This document shows, piece after piece, positions 31,858 to 41,362 of a stretch of 64,000 bases of DNA. The DNA comes from Vicinamibacteraceae bacterium. Its GTDB lineage: Bacteria > Acidobacteriota > Thermoanaerobaculia > Multivoradales > Multivoraceae. The stretch's first letter is position 1. Each line of letters begins with the position of its first letter. Location: NCBI GenBank assembly GCA_012270995.1, contig JAAXHG010000134.1, positions 58,359 through 122,358 of the forward strand, read 5' to 3'. A program made the position numbers and the translations under genes. The notes below the pieces were generated by a model. It was not told the DNA's origin, made no database searches, and worked only from the letters and a program-made list of their open reading frames with translations.

Positions 31858-33804
31858 GTGGCTGCTTCCCGGTCGGACTTGTCACAGCAACGCGGCGCGC
31901 AGCGGATCATCGAGCCGCCGCGGGATCAACTCGACCAGCTCCTCACGCCGCTCACGGAGGGCGAGCGGAAGGTACTCGAACTGTTCGACGCGAAGCTCCC
32001 CGCCGCTTGGGAGATCTACGTTCAGCCGCACCTCAACGGGCTCCGGCCCGACATCGTGCTGCTCAACCACCGCGTGGGCGTCGCCGTCTTCGAGATCAAG
32101 GACTGGAACCTCGATTCGTACCAGGCCGGGACGGATCACGCCGGCAATGACGTCCTCATCGGCCGCGACGGGAGCGGCAGGGAGTTCTCGCATGGCCAGC
32201 GCGACCCGATCGACCAGATCCTGCTCTACAAGGACGAGTTGTTCGAGCTCTACTGCCCTCGCCTGAATCAACAGGCCGGACGCGCCGTCATCACGGCGGG
32301 ACTGGTCTTTCCATGCTCGCCCCGAAGCGAAGTCGAGCGCGTGTTCAAGCCGCTCAGGAAGGCGCGCAACGGGATGGACCGATACCCGCGGTACTACCCG
32401 ATCGCCGCCGCCGAGGACGTCTCGTCCGGCAACCTGGAGGCGATCTTCCCGGAAGGGGAGAGAACCTCCTCCCAGGTGATGACCGACGCCACGGCGGAGG
32501 ATCTGCGCGGCTGGTTGAAGGAGCCCTTCGGCAGTCAGAAGCAACGAAGCCAGCTGCGGCTTGATCGCGACCAACGCCGCCTCGCGACCACGCGAACGGA
32601 GACGGGTTACCGGCGAATCAAGGGGCCGGCCGGCTCCGGCAAGAGCGTCGTGCTCGCCGCCCGGGCGGCGGAGCTGGCGGCGGAACGCAGGCATGTCCTC
32701 GTGGTCAGCTTCAACATCACGCTGCTGAACTACCTGCGGGACCTCGCGGTTCGCCACGTCGCCGCGCGCCCGGTCATTCGCAGGCAGATCGACTTCCTGC
32801 ACTTCCACGGCTGGTGCAAGCGGGTATGTCTCTCTACGGGGAACCACCAGAAGTACAAGGGCCTGTGGGCGGATGCGCGGAGCCAGGAATCTGCGTCCGA
32901 GCCGCGGGAAAGGCGGCGGAACGAGAAGGACGTGCTGGAGAACCGTCTTCCCTCGCTGCTGCAGCGCATCTACTCCAACGGCGCCGGGCACCCCCGGTAC
33001 GACGCCATCCTGGTCGACGAAGGTCAGGACTTCTATCCGTCGTGGTGGGAGGCGCTCCGGCTCGCCCTGGCGCCGGGCGGGGAGATGGTCCTCGTCGCCG
33101 ACAAGACACAAGACGTCTACGGGACCGCCGGCGCGTGGACCGAGCGCGCCATGGAGAACGCCGGCTTTCACGGTCCCTGGACCCGACTGGAACGCAGCTA
33201 CCGGCTCCCGCCAGGGGTTGTGCCCCTCGTACGGAGGTTCGCCAAGGAGTTTCTGACGGGCGAGGAGGTCGACGTCCCGGCTGTCGACGACCAGGGTAAG
33301 ATTGACCTGTTTCCGGTCGAGCTTCGCTGGGTTCACGTTGGCGGACCTTCGAACTCACTCGACGAGAAGGCGGCCGACGCCTGCGACGCGGAGGTCCGTC
33401 GCATGATGAAGCGGCTTCGAACCGATACGGCGGTCGCGGACATCACGTTTCTGTCGGGAACTACTGGTTTCGGGCGCAGGTTCGCCAGGAGACTGTCGCG
33501 GGAGGGCATCAAGGTGCGGCACACCTTCCATCGGGACGGAAGGACGTCGCGCCGCCAGAAGCGCGCATTCTTCCAGGGGGACGCGCGGATCAAGGCGACG
33601 ACGATTCACTGCTTCAAGGGCTGGGAAGCCCGCCACCTCGTTCTGTACGTTGAATCCGTGAAGCGCCCCGAGGAGAGAGCCTTGCTATACACCGCTCTCA
33701 CTCGGCTGCGCCGGCACAAGCAGGGTGGTTGCCTCACCGTGGTGTCCCGCTGTGACGAACTCCGCGCGTATGGCAGGTCCTGGCCCCGGTACGAGGAGTT
33801 CTGA
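31858..33804 (+). CDS. NERD-domain superfamily I DNA helicase
   Basis: Starting at the GTG 14 bases after the amidohydrolase stop gives 648 residues. Residues 20-150 form a nuclease-related NERD domain with a PD-(D/E)xK-like core (RPDIVLL D65, FEIK E79-K81). Residues 250-640 form a UvrD/Rep-type helicase: Walker A GPAGSGKS (256-263), VVSFNITLLNYL, Walker B-like LVDEGQDFYP (387-391), GEMVLVADKTQDVYG, RLERSYRLP and the motif V/VI region TIHCFKGWEARHLVLY…ALTRLRR. Such fusions occur in defence islands and repair contexts. The start lies close behind an unrelated gene and has no clear ribosome site. It heads toward three minus-strand genes that also look defence-related. Confidence 0.85.
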   Translation: MAASRSDLSQQRGAQRIIEPPRDQLDQLLTPLTEGERKVLELFDAKLPAAWEIYVQPHLNGLRPDIVLLNHRVGVAVFEIKDWNLDSYQAGTDHAGNDVLIGRDGSGREFSHGQRDPIDQILLYKDELFELYCPRLNQQAGRAVITAGLVFPCSPRSEVERVFKPLRKARNGMDRYPRYYPIAAAEDVSSGNLEAIFPEGERTSSQVMTDATAEDLRGWLKEPFGSQKQRSQLRLDRDQRRLATTRTETGYRRIKGPAGSGKSVVLAARAAELAAERRHVLVVSFNITLLNYLRDLAVRHVAARPVIRRQIDFLHFHGWCKRVCLSTGNHQKYKGLWADARSQESASEPRERRRNEKDVLENRLPSLLQRIYSNGAGHPRYDAILVDEGQDFYPSWWEALRLALAPGGEMVLVADKTQDVYGTAGAWTERAMENAGFHGPWTRLERSYRLPPGVVPLVRRFAKEFLTGEEVDVPAVDDQGKIDLFPVELRWVHVGGPSNSLDEKAADACDAEVRRMMKRLRTDTAVADITFLSGTTGFGRRFARRLSREGIKVRHTFHRDGRTSRRQKRAFFQGDARIKATTIHCFKGWEARHLVLYVESVKRPEERALLYTALTRLRRHKQGGCLTVVSRCDELRAYGRSWPRYEEF

Positions 33805-33964
33805 CCCCTCGACCGACATCGGCACCTCGAAGTCGGAAGCGCGCCTTGCCTACGACACTACGGCCTCGGCCATCTCCGCAGTCGGCGTTCCGAAAGGCCC
33901 GCTTCTCACGCTGGCTGGAGAGGTCTGGTCGGATTCCGCGCCCGTCGTTCCGTGCTTGGCCGGT

Positions 33965-35128
33965 TCAACTGTCATCTTCCGTGCTCCTCGGCTCCATCTC
34001 GACGACGAGGTCCGTACCAAAACCGATGCCTGCTGCCTCGCAGGCCCGCCTAATGTAGCGCTTCTTGGCCTTGCTGCTCAGGTTGGTACTGATGTGCCAG
34101 CCGCCGGGAAGCGACCGGACGCTGGTTAGCGGCGCGCCGGTCCCGGCTGCGGACTCGGCGATCATCTCCCGCTTCCTGCCCCGGATTCGCTCCTGAAGCC
34201 GCGCGTAGAAGGCACTGCCGCCGTGGTCCTCGTAGAACCGGCTGACGATGGCGACGTACATCTCCGTGACGTTCTTCTCGATTCTCCGCTCCCTTCGGTA
34301 GGTCCAGGCTACACGGCCACGGGCGCTCGAAGTCCGGTCAGCCGGAAGTCCCGCGGCAACCGCTCGTGGCTGCCCCGATTCTGGCTTCGCCGCCTCGGGG
34401 CCGACGCCAGACCCCTCGTCAGGGAAACGGAATCCGCTCCGGATGAACTCTCTGACCGCGTCGTTCAGCGCCCGACCGGCCGGAGCCCTGGTAGCGCCCT
34501 TGCGGGTCGCCGCGGTCCTGGCCGCGGCCGCTATCGTCTTGACGAGCTTGTCGTTCGAACCGCTCCGCAGATCGGCCCAGCCAGCCCGAACGACGCGGTG
34601 GAGGGCGAAGCTCGTCAGGTCGTCGGACGCGGTCTGTAGTGCTTGACCCGACAGCACGCGCTCGCGGGCCAGGTATCGCTCGAAGACGCCGGCCGTGCTC
34701 TCGGCGTTATCGGCCCGGAACGCGACCGTGCGCACGAGCCGCTCTTCCGCGGTTCCGCCGCCCAGCGGCAGGTAGAACGACCACGTCTTGCCGTCCGTCG
34801 TCAGCCCCAGGCGGGTTTTCGTCTTCATCGCGTACAGCAGGAGCTGATCTCTGGCGGCGTCATCGAGTTTGCCCGGTGCCTTCGCCTCGACAACGAACGC
34901 GACGGCGCCGCTTCCGGCAAGGAGCGCGTAGTCGAAGAAGTAGCTCTTGCCGCCCGTGACCGCGTACTCCCGCCGAACGCTTCCCGGATCGGCCGGGTCC
35001 CAACCCAGGTCGCGGAGCAACGGAGACAGGATGTAGGACCGGACGTCGGCCTCGCTGCGAATCCGGTCTTCCTCCAGGTGTCCGCACACCTTCCCGATCG
35101 TCTCGCGGACGCGTTGCAAGCTGGTCAA
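33965..35128 (-). CDS. HsdR N-terminal-like (PD-(D/E)xK) nuclease-domain protein
   Basis: The 387-residue protein begins at TTG preceded by a strong AGGGAGGA site. Residues 1-160 resemble the type I restriction HsdR_N domain: YILSPLLRDLGWD, YFFDYALL (D66), FVVEAKAPG (E81, K83), DQLLLYAMKT and TTDGKTWSFY. The active-site residues D66/E81-x-K83 are present. The middle is charged and of low complexity. Residues about 270-387 form a second domain (MYVAIVSRFYEDHGG, LPGGWHISTNLSSKAKKRYI) that I cannot name. No HsdM or HsdS genes accompany it, so it is not a standard type I system. The 160 bases between its end and the convergent helicase show no gene. Confidence 0.72.
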   Translation of the reverse strand: MTSLQRVRETIGKVCGHLEEDRIRSEADVRSYILSPLLRDLGWDPADPGSVRREYAVTGGKSYFFDYALLAGSGAVAFVVEAKAPGKLDDAARDQLLLYAMKTKTRLGLTTDGKTWSFYLPLGGGTAEERLVRTVAFRADNAESTAGVFERYLARERVLSGQALQTASDDLTSFALHRVVRAGWADLRSGSNDKLVKTIAAAARTAATRKGATRAPAGRALNDAVREFIRSGFRFPDEGSGVGPEAAKPESGQPRAVAAGLPADRTSSARGRVAWTYRRERRIEKNVTEMYVAIVSRFYEDHGGSAFYARLQERIRGRKREMIAESAAGTGAPLTSVRSLPGGWHISTNLSSKAKKRYIRRACEAAGIGFGTDLVVEMEPRSTEDDS

Positions 35129-35340
35129 GAGCTGTCCTCCCTACTGGTGCTACTGGTGTGGCTGAATCAGCGGTACCCGACGATAGCCGACCGCGGGCGG
35201 GCCTCGTCGCTCAAGGGCCAACGCACGGCGTTCCTACCTCTTCCATACGTTCCGCTCGGACCGAGCTACGTCAGCAGACCAAACTGGCGCCGGTACGAAC
35301 TCCGCGAACCTCCGACCTGGTGGCTCTGCTGGATGACTGG

Positions 35341-35988
35341 CTAGCGCTCTGCGCCTCCCAGCGCCTCAAGAGCCGCTAGCCACGCGTTGAACCTTGCGCA
35401 CTCTCGCCGGATCCCGTCGAGGCCGATCCTGCCAGCGACACGCAGGCCATCGACCGTCTTCCAGTAGCGGGGCAAGGCCTCCAGGAGCCGCTTGCTCGGC
35501 GCCGTGGTCGCGCTGTCGTTGATGTCCTCCGGCGAAGGGAACCGGGCGCGGACGTCGCGGAGCTTCGCAACGGACTCTTCGGTCGCGCCGGGAACGGTCC
35601 GGAAGGCCTCCGGCCGCGAGAACAGCAGTCCCTCGAACTCATGCAGTTGGACGTAGGGAACCACATGGTCAGGCCGGGCAGCGGGACCGATCTGGTCTCG
35701 CAGTTCCTCGCTCAAGTCCGCTACGAGTTCATCCACCGTGCGGCCCTCCCTGCCTCGAAACCCGTAGAAGTCGACCAAGGAAGTAACGGCATCGAAGTTG
35801 TGTGACAAGAGCCTCATGTCGCCAACGAGCACCGCTGCGGAGACGTTTCCGCCCTTCCCCCGGTTGCGGGCGCTCCCCACGAGGACCGGCGTCACGTCTA
35901 CCCCTACTGGCGACAGATGCTCCGCGATCAGAGTCTTGACGAACTCCTCCTCGGTGCGACCCTCGACCGAGACGGCTAGCCGGATCAC
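35341..35988 (-). CDS. DUF4276 family protein (Toprim-like)
   Basis: The 215-residue product begins at the GTG that overlaps the stop of the AAA ATPase gene (GTGA). Key motifs are SVEGRTEEEFVKTLI (E9 at the end of strand 1, as in Toprim EG-TE), VTSLVDFYGF (D73, the second acidic site) and VPYVQLHEFEGLLFS, all typical of DUF4276. The Toprim relationship implies Mg-dependent nucleic-acid cleavage. DUF4276 genes are usually paired with an AAA ATPase as here. The start upstream at 36051 would add an unrelated N-terminus, so 35988 is preferred. Function within a defence pair is inferred. Confidence 0.8.
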   Translation of the reverse strand: MIRLAVSVEGRTEEEFVKTLIAEHLSPVGVDVTPVLVGSARNRGKGGNVSAAVLVGDMRLLSHNFDAVTSLVDFYGFRGREGRTVDELVADLSEELRDQIGPAARPDHVVPYVQLHEFEGLLFSRPEAFRTVPGATEESVAKLRDVRARFPSPEDINDSATTAPSKRLLEALPRYWKTVDGLRVAGRIGLDGIRRECARFNAWLAALEALGGAER

Positions 35989-37118
35989 GGACGGCCGCCG
36001 AGGAGGTTCTTCTGCCACAACTCGCCAGGCGTGAAGTTGTCGTCGAGCCAAACCTGATACTGGTCCGAGGACAGCTTTCGGACCACTGTGCGGCCTTCGC
36101 GCAGCTCCAGCACGAAGATCTCCTCGAGATCGAAGACGTCGACGAGCAGGGGTGACTGAGTGGCGACGACGATCTGCCGCTCCTCGCAGAGAGACCTGAT
36201 CATCCCGCCTACCAGGGTGATCGCCGCGGGATGAAGCCCCAGCTCGGGCTCGTCCAGAAACAGGACTTTCGGCAACATCTCCGCCGGCAGGTTCAGCAGG
36301 GTCACGAGCGCGAAGAAGCGCAATGAACCATCCGAAGTCAGATGGGCGCCGAACGTCTTGTCGGTCCCCTTCGCCTTCCAGCGCAGAGGCAGCCTCCCGA
36401 AGCTCTCTTCAAGTTCAAAGCGGTCGAAGCCGGGAAGGATCCGGCCGATCTGCTCGCAGATCAGCTCGTACCGATCAACGTCCTCTCGCTCCAGGCGAAG
36501 GAGCACGGAGGCCAGATTACCGCCGTGGGAGCGGACGTAGCTGTTGTCGTCCACGTCCCACCTCTTCTTGAAGTTCGACTCGTCGGAAGTGTCGTGGAAC
36601 TGGTAGACCGAGCAGTCGCGCAGGAGGTGGACGATGGCGCGAGCCTTCTCGACCTGGACTCCCGGATACACACCGGCCTGGGCGGCCCGAACGATCTCGG
36701 CCTCTTCACCGCCGGTCTTGAGGTGTTGCCAAGGGAAGTCGTCAGGATGATCCCCAACGCTGAAGCGAAAACGTTCCTCGACGAAGAAGAGTCGATCCGG
36801 TTGTGCGTGGCTCAAGGCGAAGCGGTAGTCGTTCATCCCCACGTCGGTACGAATCGAGACCTCGGCTTCCATGCGTCGAGTTGTCCGGTTGCCCCCGTGG
36901 AGCTGGTCGTCGGCGCCTCCCTGTTTCTGCACGAACTCGTCCAGGCGACGTGCCTTCAGCATCCAGCTCAGCAGCTCGAAGAAGCGAATGAAGTTCGACT
37001 TTCCCGTGCCGTTGGCGCCGATCAGGACGGCGGCTCGCGGCAAATCGCCCAGCTCCACATCGGCGAGCGAGCGAAAGCCCCGAACACGGACTCGTTCGAT
37101 GCGGGTTCCGCCGTTCAT
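35985..37118 (-). CDS. AAA ATPase (RecF/OLD-like, AAA15 type)
   Basis: The 377-residue ATPase opens with IERVRVRGFRSLADVELGDL and Walker A GANGTGKSNF (34-43). It closes with an ABC-like Walker B and D-loop (KVLFLDEPELGLHPAAI), a switch region (QIVVATQSPLLVDVF) and a short tail. This is the architecture of RecF/OLD-family ATPases that sense or hold DNA ends. It has no fused Toprim domain; instead the next gene, with which it overlaps by four bases, encodes a separate Toprim-like DUF4276 protein. The split OLD-like arrangement resembles, without matching, the AriA-AriB pair of PARIS defence systems. Confidence 0.85.
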   Translation of the reverse strand: MNGGTRIERVRVRGFRSLADVELGDLPRAAVLIGANGTGKSNFIRFFELLSWMLKARRLDEFVQKQGGADDQLHGGNRTTRRMEAEVSIRTDVGMNDYRFALSHAQPDRLFFVEERFRFSVGDHPDDFPWQHLKTGGEEAEIVRAAQAGVYPGVQVEKARAIVHLLRDCSVYQFHDTSDESNFKKRWDVDDNSYVRSHGGNLASVLLRLEREDVDRYELICEQIGRILPGFDRFELEESFGRLPLRWKAKGTDKTFGAHLTSDGSLRFFALVTLLNLPAEMLPKVLFLDEPELGLHPAAITLVGGMIRSLCEERQIVVATQSPLLVDVFDLEEIFVLELREGRTVVRKLSSDQYQVWLDDNFTPGELWQKNLLGGRP

Positions 37119-37298
37119 GGAAACCTCCAGCTAGCGGTTGCTCAGTTCGGTCTCCGCCCATCGGACGGGCAGACGATCTCGTCGAGTCTTCTCCTGATCC
37201 AGCACTTGCGCGGTCTCCGCCGCGAAGCCTACCGCTTCTGGACCACCGCTCGACCGCCACTCTCGAACGAAGAGACCGCGCGGCGGAACGAAGTCCGC

Positions 37299-38327
37299 TC
37301 AGACTCGACGGAGCAGATCGGCGACCGCCTTCTCGGTCTTCCCGCCTCCGCCGCGGTCGGGGGTTCGAGGTCCGGCTGCCCCGTGCTCCGCAAGGACCTC
37401 CTGGACACGCGCAGCGGCGTTGCCGAGGCCGACTCGATCGAGAAGCAGCGCGGCGGAGGCCACGGCGGCAACAGGATTCGCGACTCCCCGCCCCGCGATG
37501 TCAGGAGCGCTTCCGTGCACCGGCTCCGCGAGGCAGAAGCGCTCGCCGCAGTTGGCCGAGCCGACGACGCCGAGGCCGCCGACGAGGGCGGCGCCCGCGT
37601 CGCTCAGGATGTCGCCGTACAGATTGGGGGCGACGATCACGTCGTACCGCTCGGGCTCGAGGATGAGCCGGTAGGCCATCGAGTCGACGAGTTGCTCCTC
37701 GACCTCGATCTCGGGGAAACCGGCCGCAACCTCGAGCGCCGTCTCGCGGAAGAGGCCGTCGCTCAGACGGAGGACGTTCGCCTTGTGGACGACGGTAAGC
37801 CGGGGTGAGGGGCCGCGCCGAGCCGCCCGTGACAGCGCCAGTTCGCAGGCGAAGCGGACGGTCCTTTCCGTCGCCCGGCGACTGATCACGCGCTCGGCGA
37901 TCGCCACCTCGCCTTCGCGCTGCCAGCGTTCCCGGCCGGCATAGAGACCTTCCGTGTTCTCACGGACAACGACTGCGTCGATGGCGCCGGCACGGAGCGG
38001 TCGCACGTTCGCGTAGAGATCGAGGCGCCGCCGTAGGTCCACGATGGGACTCCGGTACCCATCCACCGCGTGGCTCGGTGAGGAGACGGCGCCGAACAGG
38101 GCACCAGCGCACCCTGCGAGGATCGTGACCGTGGCCTCGGGCAGCGCACGACCGGTGCGCTCGAAGATTCCCCAGCCCATCTCGGCCTCCACCCATTCGA
38201 TCCGGTCGCCGCAGACCGCGTCGACAATCCGCACGGCGGCGTCGACCACCTCGGGACCGATGCCGTCGCCGCCGATACGGGCGAGGCGGACCGGCGCCAA
38301 CGCCGAGTCGCCACTGGTCGGTGTCAC
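37299..38327 (-). CDS. Homoisocitrate dehydrogenase (LeuB/IDH family)
   Basis: The 342-residue beta-decarboxylating dehydrogenase has RIGGDGIGPEVVDAA at the N-terminus, VVRENTEGLYAGRE (the isocitrate/homoisocitrate signature, not the LeuB form RELTGG), DSMAYRLI, and NLYGDILSDAGAALVGGLG followed by PVHGSAPDIAGRGVANP. The N-terminal 14 residues are an extension. It ends an operon of homocitrate synthase and both homoaconitase subunits, so its likely job is oxidising homoisocitrate to 2-oxoadipate in lysine synthesis. 3-isopropylmalate or isocitrate remain possible substrates if only the enzyme is considered. It starts seven bases after the stop of the small-subunit gene. Confidence 0.85.
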   Translation of the reverse strand: MTPTSGDSALAPVRLARIGGDGIGPEVVDAAVRIVDAVCGDRIEWVEAEMGWGIFERTGRALPEATVTILAGCAGALFGAVSSPSHAVDGYRSPIVDLRRRLDLYANVRPLRAGAIDAVVVRENTEGLYAGRERWQREGEVAIAERVISRRATERTVRFACELALSRAARRGPSPRLTVVHKANVLRLSDGLFRETALEVAAGFPEIEVEEQLVDSMAYRLILEPERYDVIVAPNLYGDILSDAGAALVGGLGVVGSANCGERFCLAEPVHGSAPDIAGRGVANPVAAVASAALLLDRVGLGNAAARVQEVLAEHGAAGPRTPDRGGGGKTEKAVADLLRRV

Positions 38328-38334
38328 AGTTCGC

Positions 38335-38853
38335 CTACACCGCCGCCAGCCGGCGCTTCGTCTGCTCGATCAGGCCGCCGGCCGCGATCATGGAGCGCAC
38401 GGCAGGGCTGAATGGCGAGAACTCGTAGGCGGTCTCGCCGCAACGGATCACGGACGCTTCAAGGTCGACCTCAACTTCGGTGCCCTCCTCCAACGCCTCG
38501 ACCGCCTCCGGGCAAGCGATGGCGAGCAGGCCGTTGTTCAGCGCGTTGCGGTAGAAGATGCGCCCGAAGCTGCGCGCAATCACCGCGCCGACTCCAGCGG
38601 CGCGCAGGCAGACCGCCGCCTGCTCGCGACTCGATCCGCAGCCCCAGTTCCAGCCGGCGACGATCACGTCGCCGGGGCGCACGCGCCCGGCGAACGTCGG
38701 GTCGAGGTCTTCCAGCGCGTGGGGCGCGACCTCTTCGGGCGAGCTCTTCGTGTAGGTGTAGCGGCCGGGAAAGATGACGTCCGTGTTCACATGGTCGCCG
38801 TACCGGAAGACCCGGCCGCGGAAGGGCCGTCCGACATCGACCGGACTGTTCAC
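38335..38853 (-). CDS. lysU: Homoaconitase/3-isopropylmalate dehydratase small subunit
   Basis: The 172-residue protein has the small-subunit swivel fold: [20 protein letters not shown] at the N-terminus, [47 protein letters not shown] in the middle (substrate loop GCGSSRE), and a short C-terminal beta hairpin. It pairs with the large subunit, whose gene overlaps it by four bases, to interconvert homocitrate and homoisocitrate. LeuD-type isopropylmalate isomerase is excluded mainly by the neighbouring homocitrate synthase. Confidence 0.85.
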   Translation of the reverse strand: MNSPVDVGRPFRGRVFRYGDHVNTDVIFPGRYTYTKSSPEEVAPHALEDLDPTFAGRVRPGDVIVAGWNWGCGSSREQAAVCLRAAGVGAVIARSFGRIFYRNALNNGLLAIACPEAVEALEEGTEVEVDLEASVIRCGETAYEFSPFSPAVRSMIAAGGLIEQTKRRLAAV

Positions 38854-40205
38854 TCCGTCACCTCCCGCGGATGCACGATCCGGCCCGCGACCGCGCTCGC
38901 CGCGACGACCGCCGGCGAGGCGAGGTAGATCTCCGAACCCCGATCTCCCATCCGGCCCTGGAAGTTCCTGTTCGCGCTGGAGATGCAGACCTCGCCCGGA
39001 GCGAGCACGCCGAGGTGGTTGCCCATGCAGGGGCCGCAGCCCGGGGTCCCGAAGACCGCGCCGGCGGCCGCGAGGTCCGTCACCCAGCCACGAGCCAGTG
39101 CCTCGTTCCAGACCTCGCTGGAGGCCGGCACGATGACCATCCGCGTGCCTCCGGCGATGCGCCGGCCGGCCATCACCCGATGGACCGCGCCCAGATCCTC
39201 CAGCCGGCCGTTCGTGCAGGTGCCGATGAACGCCTGGTCGACCCGTACCGACTCGAGTTCGCCAACGTCGACCGTGTCGTCGACCTGGTGCGGGCGCGCG
39301 ACCTGGGGCTGGACGAACGAGAGGTCGAGAAGGTGTTCAACCACGTACTCGGCGCCGGCATCCGGATAGAGAGCTCGCTCCCTGAGCCGGGCGGCGACCT
39401 CGCCGGACGCCTCGCCGGGTTTCGCCCCGCGACCCGGGCGACGCCCCGGACGCGTCAGCAACCGTTGAGCCAGGTACCGGAACACGTCCTCGTCCGGCGC
39501 CATGTACGCGTTCTTCGCTCCCATCTCGGCCATCATGTTGACCAGTGCCGCCCGCGAGTCGAGGCTCAGACCGGCGATGGCCGGCCCCTCGAACTCGACG
39601 CCGCGGTAGAGCGCGCCGTCGGCGCCGAGATCGCCGATCAGGGCCAAGGCCACGTCCTTGGTCGTCACCCACTCGCCGAGCGCGCCCTCGAGCCGGATCC
39701 GGATCGACTCCGGCACCCTGAGCCAGAGCTCGCCGGTAGCCCAGATCACCGCCATCTCGCTGCGGCCGACGCCGGCGCCGAACGCCCCCAGCCAACCGAA
39801 GTGCGGCGTGTGGGAGTCGGAACCCAGGATCAGGTCTCCCGGCAGCACGACCGCCTCCTCGCTCAGTACCTGGTGGCAGATACCGCGCCCGACCTCGAAG
39901 AAGTGGACCACGCCTTGCTCCGCAACGAAGGCGCGGACTTCCGCGTGGTTCCGGGCGTGGCGCACGGTCGGGGCCGGCACGGCGTGGTCGAGGGTGACCG
40001 CCATCCGCTCCGGGATGGCGACCCGCTGCTGACCGAACTGGCACCAGATCTCGGCGATCGCCGCCGTGTTGTCGTGGCTCAAGGCGATGTCCGGCCGCGC
40101 GTCGACGATCTCCCCGACCGCGACCGACTCGTGGCCGCTGGCTCGCGCCAGCGCCTTCTGCGCGAAGGTCCGCGCCGTGTCGGCCGGCCGACCGACCTCG
40201 GTCAC
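38850..40205 (-). CDS. lysT: Homoaconitase large subunit
   Basis: This is the 451-residue Fe-S hydratase large subunit. It has [56 protein letters not shown], and 4Fe-4S ligands in [13 protein letters not shown] and [15 protein letters not shown]. It dehydrates and rehydrates homocitrate via cis-homoaconitate, working with the small subunit downstream. The CTN and CxxC ligand spacing fits the aconitase family. The gene overlaps the homocitrate synthase gene and the small-subunit gene by four bases each, showing tight translational coupling. Confidence 0.87.
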   Translation of the reverse strand: MTEVGRPADTARTFAQKALARASGHESVAVGEIVDARPDIALSHDNTAAIAEIWCQFGQQRVAIPERMAVTLDHAVPAPTVRHARNHAEVRAFVAEQGVVHFFEVGRGICHQVLSEEAVVLPGDLILGSDSHTPHFGWLGAFGAGVGRSEMAVIWATGELWLRVPESIRIRLEGALGEWVTTKDVALALIGDLGADGALYRGVEFEGPAIAGLSLDSRAALVNMMAEMGAKNAYMAPDEDVFRYLAQRLLTRPGRRPGRGAKPGEASGEVAARLRERALYPDAGAEYVVEHLLDLSFVQPQVARPHQVDDTVDVGELESVRVDQAFIGTCTNGRLEDLGAVHRVMAGRRIAGGTRMVIVPASSEVWNEALARGWVTDLAAAGAVFGTPGCGPCMGNHLGVLAPGEVCISSANRNFQGRMGDRGSEIYLASPAVVAASAVAGRIVHPREVTE

Positions 40206-41362
40206 CCGGCAGCTCCCGCCACCGCCGGCAGCAGCTCCGCCGTGTGGTACTCGCGCAGCAGCGCGTCGACGTCCGACAGGCTGAGCGGTTTCTCATCGGC
40301 CAGTGCCTTGATGTGGGCCGTGATCTCCTTGATCTGCGCATCGCTCAGATCGAGCCGCAACTGCTCGACGCGGGACTTGATCGCGTTCCAGCCGGTGAGC
40401 CGATGCGCGACGTGGACATAGCGGTCGAGCCCGAAGTCCGCCGGATCCAGGATCTCGTAGCTCGACGGGTCGTTGAGGATCGCCTTGGCGTGAATACCCG
40501 CCTTGTGCGTGAACGCCGTGTAGCCCGTGATGTAGTTGTTGAACGGCACGTCGACCTCGACCAGGGAGGCGACGTAGTTCTCGATCTCGCGCAGCAACGG
40601 CAGGTCGTAGCGCGACCGAACACCTTCGGGATCCTCGGCGTAGAGCCGCGCGACCAGGCCGCCGAGCGGCGTGATGCCGTTCCGCTCGCCGATGCCCAAC
40701 ACCGACGTGTCGACGTGGGTCGCCCCCGCTTCCAGAGCGCAGAAGGCGTTGGCGACCGCGCAACCTGTGTCGTTGTGACCGTGGAACTCGATGTCACAGT
40801 CGACTTCCCGCCGCAGCCGCCGCACCAGGTCGTAGACCTGCCTTGGACTCGCCACGCCTACGGTGTCGGCAACGCCGACCCGGTTCACGCCCACCGCGTT
40901 GACCGCGCGGTACGCGCGGATCAGATCGTCCAGGTCGCTGCGGAAGGAGTCCTCCGTACTGAAGCGAACTTCGACATCGTGCGACCGGATGTACTCGACC
41001 ACCTCGACCGCCGTCTCGATCACCTCCTCCATGCTCTTGCCGTGGGAGTACTCCCGCAGGTAGCGGGAGGTGCCGAACACGACGTCGATCCCGTCGACGC
41101 CGGTTTCGAGCGCCAGCCTCGCGTCGTCCAGATGGCAGCGGGTGTGGGTCAGTACCTTGGCGCGGAGCCCGAGGTTCGCCACCCGTTCGCAGTCGTCCCG
41201 GCTGCCGCGACTCGCGGCAGGCGAGGTCAACTCCAGATACTCGACCCCGAACGCGTCCAGCAGCCGAGCGATCTCCACCTTCTGGTCGCTGTCGAAGAAG
41301 GCGTTGGCGAACTGCTCACCCTCGCGCAGGGTCGACTCGATGATCGCTGGATGGGAAGGCAT
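40202..41362 (-). CDS. lys20: Homocitrate synthase
   Basis: The 386-residue enzyme condenses 2-oxoglutarate with acetyl-CoA. It matches the Thermus-type homocitrate synthase across its length: [121 protein letters not shown], and [14 protein letters not shown]. The ATG at 41362 follows a CCGGAGGA site by about six bases and removes seven residues that an upstream TTG would add. It is the first gene of the four-gene operon for 2-oxoadipate synthesis. Confidence 0.92.
   Translation of the reverse strand: MPSHPAIIESTLREGEQFANAFFDSDQKVEIARLLDAFGVEYLELTSPAASRGSRDDCERVANLGLRAKVLTHTRCHLDDARLALETGVDGIDVVFGTSRYLREYSHGKSMEEVIETAVEVVEYIRSHDVEVRFSTEDSFRSDLDDLIRAYRAVNAVGVNRVGVADTVGVASPRQVYDLVRRLRREVDCDIEFHGHNDTGCAVANAFCALEAGATHVDTSVLGIGERNGITPLGGLVARLYAEDPEGVRSRYDLPLLREIENYVASLVEVDVPFNNYITGYTAFTHKAGIHAKAILNDPSSYEILDPADFGLDRYVHVAHRLTGWNAIKSRVEQLRLDLSDAQIKEITAHIKALADEKPLSLSDVDALLREYHTAELLPAVAGAAG

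Noticed and set aside
33805..33964. Possible small gene between the helicase and the HsdR_N-like gene
   Set aside because: Frames here have no ribosome site and no conserved pattern. It appears to be non-coding.
37119..37298. Inverted motif CGCGGTCTC / GAGACCGCG in the gap before the homoisocitrate dehydrogenase gene end
   Set aside because: The arms are short, imperfectly placed and have no adjacent T-run or repeat partner, so it is not reported as a feature.
37299..38327. 3-isopropylmalate dehydrogenase (leuB)
   Set aside because: The signature VVRENTEGLYAG is the isocitrate/homoisocitrate type, and the operon starts with a homocitrate synthase rather than LeuA.
40202..41362. nifV for nitrogenase cofactor synthesis
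   Set aside because: No nif genes are nearby, and the operon continues to a homoaconitase and a dehydrogenase, which nitrogenase cofactor synthesis does not need.
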